NCBI GenBank assembly: GCA_020859965.1
Contig: JAJBVF010000528.1
Coordinates: 1 to 7,783 of the forward strand
DNA length: 7,783 nucleotides
Direction of reading: 5' to 3'
DNA from: Clostridiales bacterium
GTDB lineage: Bacteria; Bacillota; Clostridia; Lachnospirales; Lachnospiraceae
Position numbers and translations under genes: made by a program
The notes under the pieces: model-generated
Told to the model about the DNA's origin: nothing
Seen by the model: the letters and a program-made list of their open reading frames with translations, nothing else
Databases searched by the model: none
Shown: piece by piece, positions 1 to 5,704 of the stretch
Numbering within the stretch: the first letter of the stretch is position 1
Layout of the letters: every line of letters starts with the position of its first letter

Positions 1-60
1 TTGTAACTATCAACCAGTAGTCCTTATCGACTACACCATTATTATACTAGGAGAAAAACA
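1..60. other. upstream leader of the operon, no gene assigned
   Basis: These 60 bases precede the symporter gene. One forward frame is closed by TAA at 4-6 and another by TAG at 18-20. The third (from base 2) is open through the leader and runs a short way into the symporter gene, so the tail of an upstream gene cannot be excluded. The only clear signal is the AGGAG ribosome binding site at 49-53, 7 nt before ATG 61. The promoter of the operon is not recognisable here and probably lies further upstream. Confidence 0.5.
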
Positions 61-1425
61 ATGGAAAACAAAACACAAAAAAAGTTGCCGCTGAAAGTAA
101 AATGGCTGTTTGCTTCCGGAGATTTTGCAAAAACGCTCCTGGTTGTTTTAACAGCAGCCTATTCACTGTATTTTTATACCAATGTGCTTCATATGGATTC
201 AAAAATCGTAGCCACTGTCATTTTGATTGCTAAAATATGGGATTTCATCAATGATCCTATGATGGGTACACTGGTTGATCGCACGAAATCAAAAGAAGGC
301 AAATGCCGTATCTGGATCAAGTATATGTCTGTACCGGGCGGTGTGATTTTGGCCCTTAACTTTTTTATGCCGGAATTTAGCTCAAGCGGAAAAATCATCT
401 GGTTTGCTGTCACCTATGTTCTGCAGGGAATGGCAAGTACAGCATTAATGATTCCGCAAAATATGCTTATGGCTCGTCTCTCTTCGGATCCTGTGGAACG
501 TGCAACTCTCAATGCATACAGAGGATATTTTGGCACAGCAGCAAATCTCATTGCGGGTTCTTTCGCCATTCCCTTTGTTATCTGGGCGGGAAATAATAAC
601 ATGAGAAAAGGGTTTGTCATCCTGGGAATCGTCTGCGGCATTTTATATGCCATAAATTACATCATTGTTTATCTGTGCACGAAAGGATATGAACCGGTTG
701 ACATTGCCGAGGTCACTTCTGCAGCACAAGGCAGTAAAGAAAAAGTGAAAATCACAGAGGTATTGAGCAACTGGCCATGGATAATCATCCTGATTGTTTA
801 TTTCTGTATTATGGTAGCAGTTTCCGTAGCAAGTTCTACTGGTTTGTTCTACACACAATATAATCTGCAAGACGTCAATATTTACTCGATCATGAATGCT
901 GTTGCCATTGTAGGCAGTCTGGCAGTCTATTTGGTCCTCAGTAAAATGGTTTCGAAATTTGGAAACGCAAAACTGGTTATCATTGGCTCAGCAATTGGCA
1001 CCGTTACCTATCTGCTCCGATTCATCAGTCATGATGCCAATATTATTATAATGTATGTTCTATATGCATTAGGCAACTTTGGTCAGGGACTTGCGACAGC
1101 TGTTATCATGCTGGTAGTTTACGACAGTTTTATTTATATGCGCTATAAGACGGGAAAACCTGCGCCTGAAGGCCTGCTGGTTTCCGGATATTCTGTAGCC
1201 TATAAGGTTGGTATGGCAATTGCTACGCCAATTGCCGCAGCATTACTCAGTGTTGTGCCATATGTGGCAGAGGCCCAAACGCAGGAGGCCAGTGTTCTCA
1301 TGCTGTTTTTCTATGAAAATACGTTACTCCCGGCCATTGCGTTTGCTGTTGCGACACTTTTAGGTTTCGCACTTCTGAAGTATGACAAAATAATTCAAGA
1401 ACAAAAGGCAATAGAAGCTGAGTAA
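61..1425 (+). CDS. GPH-family (MelB-like) cation-coupled MFS symporter
   Basis: This is a 454-aa integral membrane protein with about 12 hydrophobic segments (roughly 16-41, 47-69, 87-103, 111-137, 155-176, 182-206, 239-262, 275-300, 304-322, 329-357, 374-400, 414-440) and a charged central loop near 207-236. The GPH signature is clear: G20-D21-F22 before helix 1, D61/N64-D65-P66 in helix 2, then D73, G80 and R83 in the following loop. Aligned by eye without gaps to MelB as remembered, D61, N64, D65 and T127 match the cation-site residues D55, N58, D59 and T121. The sugar-binding D19 and D124 fall on T25 and M130. K382 sits in the conserved helix-11 KxG position. There is no EIIA-like tail as in LacS. 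AGGAG at 49-53 supports the start. It leads an operon of three cytosolic hydrolases, so it probably imports their substrate by H+ or Na+ symport. The substrate is unknown, and a sugar is not certain. Confidence 0.9.
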   Translation: MENKTQKKLPLKVKWLFASGDFAKTLLVVLTAAYSLYFYTNVLHMDSKIVATVILIAKIWDFINDPMMGTLVDRTKSKEGKCRIWIKYMSVPGGVILALNFFMPEFSSSGKIIWFAVTYVLQGMASTALMIPQNMLMARLSSDPVERATLNAYRGYFGTAANLIAGSFAIPFVIWAGNNNMRKGFVILGIVCGILYAINYIIVYLCTKGYEPVDIAEVTSAAQGSKEKVKITEVLSNWPWIIILIVYFCIMVAVSVASSTGLFYTQYNLQDVNIYSIMNAVAIVGSLAVYLVLSKMVSKFGNAKLVIIGSAIGTVTYLLRFISHDANIIIMYVLYALGNFGQGLATAVIMLVVYDSFIYMRYKTGKPAPEGLLVSGYSVAYKVGMAIATPIAAALLSVVPYVAEAQTQEASVLMLFFYENTLLPAIAFAVATLLGFALLKYDKIIQEQKAIEAE

Positions 1426-1429
1426 GGAG
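1424..1429 (+). promoter_or_regulatory. ribosome binding site overlapping the symporter stop codon
   Basis: AAGGAG uses the last two bases of the symporter TAA stop (1423-1425) as its first two bases and lies 8 nt before ATG 1438. This fixes the start of the first carboxypeptidase and implies translation coupled to the symporter. Confidence 0.8.
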
Positions 1430-1437
1430 CAGAAACA

Positions 1438-2865
1438 ATGAGAGTCAGGAATTATTCGGATAAAGAATATAAGACACAAAACAAGATAACCATAAACGGT
1501 ACCGATGTAAGCTATACAACCGTTTCACAGGATTGGATTGTAACAGATGAAGCCGGAAAGGAAGAAGTTTCCTTTTTTACATACAGCTACTTGCGTACCA
1601 ATGTTCCGGAAAAGCAGCAGCCTGTGCTGTTTGCATTTAATGGCGGCCCGGGAGCATCCTGCTCCCAGCTGCATCTTGGCATTCTTGGGCCAACGAAAAT
1701 CGATTTTCCGGAGCCGGAACAACAAAAAGCAAGAGCTGTACCGGCACTGGTTTCGAACAATGACAGCCCACTGGATGTCTGTGATATTGTGATGATCGAT
1801 CCTCCCGGGACAGGCTACGCCAGAATTTTATGTGAGGAAGCTGCTTCCCAATATCTTTGTGCAGAGGGTGATGCGACAGCAATGGCATTGCTAATCGAGG
1901 CATGGCTGCTAAGGTATGATCGTTTCGGATCACCTGTTTATATTTTGGGCGAAAGCTATGGTTCGATTCGCGCACCACAGGTTGTGGCTCAACTGATGGG
2001 CGGACCGACTTATGATAACCTGCGAAATATCGCTATTCCGATTGCCGGTATCATCACAATTGGCAATATTGGCTGGAATGTGCATAATCTTTTGGCTCCG
2101 GATCCACATCTGCCGGAGGAGTCCGTGATTGGATTGCCAGCCTATGCTGCTGCCCACTGGTATCATCATTTGAGTAATGATGGATCTCTCGATTTGAACT
2201 TCGTAGAAGAAGCCTATCAGTTCTCAGCCATGGAATATCTTCCTGCTCTTTACATGGGGCAGGCTCTGCCGCCGGAAAAGAGAGAACACACTGCTGAGCG
2301 CCTGGCATATTATACAGGAGTAGAAAAAAATGTCCTTTTGAAAAACGGCCTTCGTCTTAGCGTTGAAGATTTTCTATCACAGTGCTGTGCCAAAGAAGGG
2401 AAGACTTTAGGACTCTATGACAGCCGATATTCGATGCCGCAAAGCATGTATACCGGTATGCTGGATCCAGTCGCAGACGATGACGCCATGGGAACATATA
2501 TGCCTGCATTTACGACAATTATGAACGGTGCAAAGCGCGAGGAACTCGGAATTCCTGCCGGCATGCGATATGATCAGATTAATTTTTCAGTCAATGGTCG
2601 CTTTACTCATGATATGAAAAGAACTCCGTTGGAATGCCTGACGCAGGCAATGCGCAGAGATCCGGATTTCCGTGTATTTGTCGGCAGTGGATACTATGAC
2701 CTGTGTACTATATTTACATATATCCGTGCCACTATGAATGAAGGGAAATTAGACACCAGCCGTGTAACAATGAAAAATTATGAAGCGGGTCATTTGCTCT
2801 ACATGGGTGAAAAGAACGCAAAAGCTTTTGGCTGCGACATGCGTGAATTTATCCGGGGGAACTAG
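1438..2865 (+). CDS. S10-family serine carboxypeptidase (first paralogue), cytosolic
   Basis: This 475-aa alpha/beta-hydrolase belongs to peptidase family S10. The substrate-carboxylate and oxyanion loop is N68-G-G-P-G-A-S74. The nucleophile elbow is G-E-S173-Y-G, with E172 beside the serine as in carboxypeptidase Y. The catalytic Asp is D421 (in GYYDL) and the His is H452 (in EAGHL), all in S10 order. The elbow continues S-I-R, the GESYGxxR form that I associate with bacterial rather than eukaryotic S10 proteins. Family members release C-terminal amino acids from peptides, and some relatives act as esterases or acyltransferases. The N-terminus is polar with no signal peptide, so the protein should be cytosolic, unlike secreted or vacuolar S10 enzymes. 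It lies 12 nt after the symporter and stops at TAG. A second S10 gene follows in the same frame. Exact substrate is unknown. Confidence 0.9.
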   Translation: MRVRNYSDKEYKTQNKITINGTDVSYTTVSQDWIVTDEAGKEEVSFFTYSYLRTNVPEKQQPVLFAFNGGPGASCSQLHLGILGPTKIDFPEPEQQKARAVPALVSNNDSPLDVCDIVMIDPPGTGYARILCEEAASQYLCAEGDATAMALLIEAWLLRYDRFGSPVYILGESYGSIRAPQVVAQLMGGPTYDNLRNIAIPIAGIITIGNIGWNVHNLLAPDPHLPEESVIGLPAYAAAHWYHHLSNDGSLDLNFVEEAYQFSAMEYLPALYMGQALPPEKREHTAERLAYYTGVEKNVLLKNGLRLSVEDFLSQCCAKEGKTLGLYDSRYSMPQSMYTGMLDPVADDDAMGTYMPAFTTIMNGAKREELGIPAGMRYDQINFSVNGRFTHDMKRTPLECLTQAMRRDPDFRVFVGSGYYDLCTIFTYIRATMNEGKLDTSRVTMKNYEAGHLLYMGEKNAKAFGCDMREFIRGN

Positions 2866-2880
2866 ACGGACACATCTGTC
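2865..2880 (+). other. small hairpin at the amber stop of the first carboxypeptidase
   Basis: GACGGA (2865-2870) can pair with TCTGTC (2875-2880) around a CACA loop, five Watson-Crick pairs plus one G-U. It begins on the last base of the TAG stop. There is no T-run after it, so it is not a Rho-independent terminator. It could slightly stabilise mRNA ends or affect termination of translation, or be chance. Confidence 0.3.
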
Positions 2881-2961
2881 AGATTTGCGCTGTCATGTAT
2901 CCGAATGGAACGCTCTATGGAAGAACCTGCAGATTGTCTATCTGGAAAAGGGAGAAATTAT
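2866..2961 (+). other. 96-nt in-frame open spacer between the two S10 genes
   Basis: This is the longest gap inside the operon. It is exactly 32 codons, has no stop in the frame shared by both flanking genes, and ends in the ribosome binding site of the second gene. The conceptual peptide shows no S10 similarity by eye. An ATG at 2905 in this frame has no Shine-Dalgarno sequence before it and is not taken as the start. Confidence 0.6.
2946..2954 (+). promoter_or_regulatory. ribosome binding site that decides the second S10 start
   Basis: AAAAGGGAG lies 7 nt before ATG 2962. The in-frame ATG at 2905 is preceded by a pyrimidine-rich stretch without any purine run. Translation from 2962 gives an N-terminus whose distance to the NGGPG loop (59 residues) fits that of the first paralogue (67). 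Confidence 0.8.
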
Positions 2962-4338
2962 ATGTCTGCATTTTATTATGAAAAAGAAAGTACCCACAGT
3001 CTGTCTGGCATTCGTTTTAAAACGGAGATAAAAGAATATTTGTTCAGGGATGCAGAAGGAATGCCGGAGGCTTCTCTATATAGCTACTCTTATATTGAAA
3101 AGCCCACGCATCCCGATAAACCTGTGATGTTTTGTTATAATGGCGGTCCCGGGGCCAGCAGCAGCTGGGTGCATATGGGACTGTTGGGGCCAAAACAGGT
3201 GACTTTCCCGGATCATCCTGAAGGAAAAAGAATTAAATATGGAGAAAATGGCAATTTTATTCTGGACTGCTGCGATTTGGTCATGATTAATCCTCCCGGA
3301 ACAAAGTATACCTTTATAAAGGAAAATGTCGAATCAAAATATTATAATACTGTGGGTGATGCAGAAGCAGTAGGAACTTTTATCTGCGACTGGCTTAAAA
3401 AACATCGTCGTGAAGAAGCACCGGTATATTTACTGGGTGAAAGTTATGGTACACTTCGCAACCTAGCCGTGGCAAAGATACTCACTAATAAGGTAAATTT
3501 TTCGGGAATAGTAAGCATCGGAACCTCTTTTAATGTAGGTTCTCCAACCACTATGCTGGTAGAACCGAATGTTCGCCGGCTGGGTGCAAATGCTGCGTGC
3601 TGCTGGTATCATTTCCATCGGGATGAACTGGATCAGCGTCAGTTTATTGCGGAAGCTATGAACTTTTCCTATGGGGAATATGCCCATGCACTTCTCATGG
3701 GAAAGCGCCTGCCTGATAAAGAATTTGAAAGCACTCTTGAAAAATTGCACTATTACACAGGGTTGGAAAAAGAACTTCTCCGTGAGGGCAATCTGCGGTT
3801 TGACGAGATAACCTTCCTTACAAAACTGATACCCGGGCAATTAGTCAGCGCATATGATTCAAGAATGACACGCCCTTTATTGGAAGAAATGACAGCAGAA
3901 CAATGGGAAGAAGAAATTGCAAGCGAACCATTTTTTGCTTTTGCAGACAATGCCATAACCGCTGCACTGGAGCGTTACACAAAGGAAGATTTAGAAGAAC
4001 CCAAAGAGCATTCAACAGAATATGATATGCTTCAAATCGCCTTAAAGTGGGATTATAAGGCGTTAAAGGATGACACGCTTACTTTGCCAGTGGAATTAAT
4101 GGAAGGAAATGAAAAATTACGCTTCTTTTTCGTAGCCGGATACTATGATCTGCAGTCCACTTTTGATTTTGTGACATATTATCTGGGCAGATACAATCTG
4201 CCAATGGATCGGATTACCTTCCGGATCTATGACTCTGGTCATGCATCCTATGCAGGCGGTAATGCTGCCAATGAAATCTGTGAAGATATTCGCAGCTTTA
4301 TTAAGGCAGATACTATTTTGAGAGGGGAAACAGAATGA
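2962..4338 (+). CDS. S10-family serine carboxypeptidase (second paralogue), cytosolic
   Basis: From ATG 2962 the protein is 458 aa and a clear but diverged paralogue of the preceding gene product. Seen in order are the N60-G-G-P-G-A-S loop, the elbow G159-E160-S161-Y-G followed by T-L-R, the catalytic D396 in GYYDL and H427 in DSGHA. Both proteins share further landmarks such as the W-Y-H segment, a YYTGxEK segment and YDSR, so they came from one ancestral gene. Between YDSR and the catalytic Asp this copy carries a strongly acidic segment (Glu-rich around EEMTAEQWEEE) absent from the first, a likely difference in the lid over the active site. No signal peptide is present. The predicted role is cytosolic release of C-terminal residues, probably with a different specificity from the first copy. 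Its TGA stop overlaps the next start as ATGA, indicating coupled translation. Confidence 0.88.
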   Translation: MSAFYYEKESTHSLSGIRFKTEIKEYLFRDAEGMPEASLYSYSYIEKPTHPDKPVMFCYNGGPGASSSWVHMGLLGPKQVTFPDHPEGKRIKYGENGNFILDCCDLVMINPPGTKYTFIKENVESKYYNTVGDAEAVGTFICDWLKKHRREEAPVYLLGESYGTLRNLAVAKILTNKVNFSGIVSIGTSFNVGSPTTMLVEPNVRRLGANAACCWYHFHRDELDQRQFIAEAMNFSYGEYAHALLMGKRLPDKEFESTLEKLHYYTGLEKELLREGNLRFDEITFLTKLIPGQLVSAYDSRMTRPLLEEMTAEQWEEEIASEPFFAFADNAITAALERYTKEDLEEPKEHSTEYDMLQIALKWDYKALKDDTLTLPVELMEGNEKLRFFFVAGYYDLQSTFDFVTYYLGRYNLPMDRITFRIYDSGHASYAGGNAANEICEDIRSFIKADTILRGETE

Positions 4339-5540
4339 TCGTACTTAGAAACGCTCGATTAATCCACGAACTGACAGAAGGATATATTGGTCAGACTGCA
4401 GATGTGGCTGTCGAAAATAAAACCATCCAAGGCATTTATCCAACCGGACAAAAATTTACTGACTGCGAAGAAATTGATTTACAGGGAAAAACTCTTATGC
4501 CCGGCATGATTGATCTTCATATGCATATGTATTTTTCCGATGATAATTTTGCAGCACTTGCTGCAAAAACTCAAAACCAACAACTTATCAGTTCAATAAA
4601 ATATCTTCGCTGCTATCTTGAGAATGGCTTCACTACGGTACGTGATTGCGGAAATCCGGGCTACATAGGAGTTGACCTGCGTGATGCCATCGCTGAAGGA
4701 ATTATTGAAGGACCCAGAGTATTTACTTCCGGCTATTGCATAACACCTTACGCGAAAGGTAATGACACTTTTCCCGGTTTGTATGCGGAAGTGAATAAGC
4801 CTGAAGATATCCTTGGCGTCTGCCGAAAGGATTTTGTTCATGGTGTAGACTTTTTGAAATATATGGCAACCGGATCCGTGGCCAATGTGACCGGTGAGCC
4901 GGGGGAACTGGTCACAACGCGGGAAGAACTGTTTGCCATGCAAAGAGCAGCTGATGTCCTGGGAACTTATGTCGCGGTACATTGTCATGGTACAAGCGGG
5001 ATAAAGCTCTGCGTGGAAGCCGGAATCCGTACGATTGAGCATGCTTCCATTATGACAGATGAGTGCATAGATCTTATTTTGAAAAAAGGCAATAAGACGG
5101 CACTGATTCCGACTTTGTCACCCGTAGTAGAAATATATGAAGACGCAGAACATACCACACCGGATTATTTAAAAGCTAAAATTTCGGATATATATGAGGC
5201 TGCAAAAATGTTGGTTGTTGCCGAAGAAAGAGGCGTGCTGCTTGGCTATGGTACAGACAGTTCCATGAAATCTTCTCAGGCTCATATCGGGTATGAATTT
5301 TACGCCCGCTCTAAAGTTGGTTTTCGGCCTATTGATATTCTGAAACAGGCAACGATAAATGGTGCGCATATTTTAGGAATGCAGGATGAAATCGGAACAA
5401 TAAAGGCCGGGAAAAGAGCAGACCTGATTGTAATAGCTGGTAATCCGGATGAAAATATTTCCGCAATGTATGCCAAGCCGGCTTTTGTAATGAAAGATGG
5501 TGCTATAAAGCGAAATATGCTCGATACATTTGCAGGGTGA
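4335..5540 (+). CDS. metal-dependent amidohydrolase (Xaa-Pro/Xaa-Arg dipeptidase or ochratoxinase-like)
   Basis: This 401-aa protein has the amidohydrolase-superfamily layout: a small beta-sandwich formed by residues about 1-55 and 360-401, around a TIM barrel. Visible metal-site residues are H62-x-H64 (after PGMID), K175 (the likely carboxylated bridging lysine, in FLKYM), H216 (in VHCHG), H236 (in IEHAS) and D308 (in GTDSS). The C-terminus has the usual GKRADLIVI...GNP...VMKDG ending. Spacings K175-H216 (41) and H216-H236 (20) agree with those I recall for fungal ochratoxinase, and with the dipeptidase group that cleaves Xaa-Pro or Xaa-Arg/Lys. These enzymes hydrolyse amide bonds to a C-terminal amino acid. 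There is no signal peptide. The start overlaps the previous stop by 4 nt and has GAGGGG at 4322-4327, 7 nt upstream. Last gene of the operon, with a terminator 37 bp downstream. The exact substrate is unknown, and imidazolonepropionase is less likely given no other hut gene nearby. Confidence 0.85.
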   Translation: MIVLRNARLIHELTEGYIGQTADVAVENKTIQGIYPTGQKFTDCEEIDLQGKTLMPGMIDLHMHMYFSDDNFAALAAKTQNQQLISSIKYLRCYLENGFTTVRDCGNPGYIGVDLRDAIAEGIIEGPRVFTSGYCITPYAKGNDTFPGLYAEVNKPEDILGVCRKDFVHGVDFLKYMATGSVANVTGEPGELVTTREELFAMQRAADVLGTYVAVHCHGTSGIKLCVEAGIRTIEHASIMTDECIDLILKKGNKTALIPTLSPVVEIYEDAEHTTPDYLKAKISDIYEAAKMLVVAEERGVLLGYGTDSSMKSSQAHIGYEFYARSKVGFRPIDILKQATINGAHILGMQDEIGTIKAGKRADLIVIAGNPDENISAMYAKPAFVMKDGAIKRNMLDTFAG

Positions 5541-5577
5541 GCTGCTCCGGTCTGACCTTTCGTTTAACAGCAAAAGA

Positions 5578-5628
5578 CCGAAGAAGATATGGGCTGACAG
5601 AGGCACCCATTTCTTCTTCGGTTTTTTT
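5578..5628 (+). terminator. Rho-independent terminator of the symporter-hydrolase operon
   Basis: Bases 5578-5593 pair with 5606-5621 in a 16-bp stem with a single mismatch and a 12-nt loop, followed by seven T (5622-5628). Four A upstream (5572-5575) could lengthen the stem by pairing with the T-run. On the minus strand these give only an interrupted T-run, so activity in that direction would be weaker. Confidence 0.92.
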
Positions 5629-5657
5629 GTTCTGAGCCGGGCTGACTATTGAATAAT

Positions 5658-5686
5658 AAAAACCCCCATACCCGAAAATGGCGGTT
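5658..5686 (-). terminator. Rho-independent terminator of the GH20 gene
   Basis: Read on the minus strand, 5686-5678 pairs with 5669-5661 in a 9-bp stem with one mismatch and an 8-nt loop. It is followed by a T-rich tract (TTT then ATTATT). It lies 19 nt past the GH20 stop codon. The stem is moderate in strength. Confidence 0.65.
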
Positions 5687-5704
5687 CAAGCTCCCAGCCA
5701 CACC

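Noticed and set aside
43..48. TATACT, resembling a -10 promoter box
   Set aside because: It touches the ribosome binding site, so transcription would start within or after it, and no -35-like hexamer sits 16-18 nt upstream.
2905..2961. Longer N-terminus for the second S10 gene from ATG 2905
   Set aside because: No Shine-Dalgarno sequence precedes 2905, while a strong one precedes 2962, and the extra 19 residues have no counterpart in the first paralogue.
2780..3031. 83-aa open frame bridging the two S10 genes
   Set aside because: It lies in another frame over the end of one S10 gene and the start of the next, has no ribosome binding site and shows no recognisable motif.
4593..5042. 149-aa antisense open frame within the amidohydrolase gene
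   Set aside because: It lies fully opposite a gene with intact metal-ligand motifs and shows no domain, start signal or neighbour that would support it.
5548..5580. CGGTCT/AGACCG inverted repeat overlapping the terminator stem, resembling an antiterminator
   Set aside because: It has only six pairs with a 21-nt loop and lies at the end of an operon with no gene downstream on that strand, so an attenuation switch makes no sense here.
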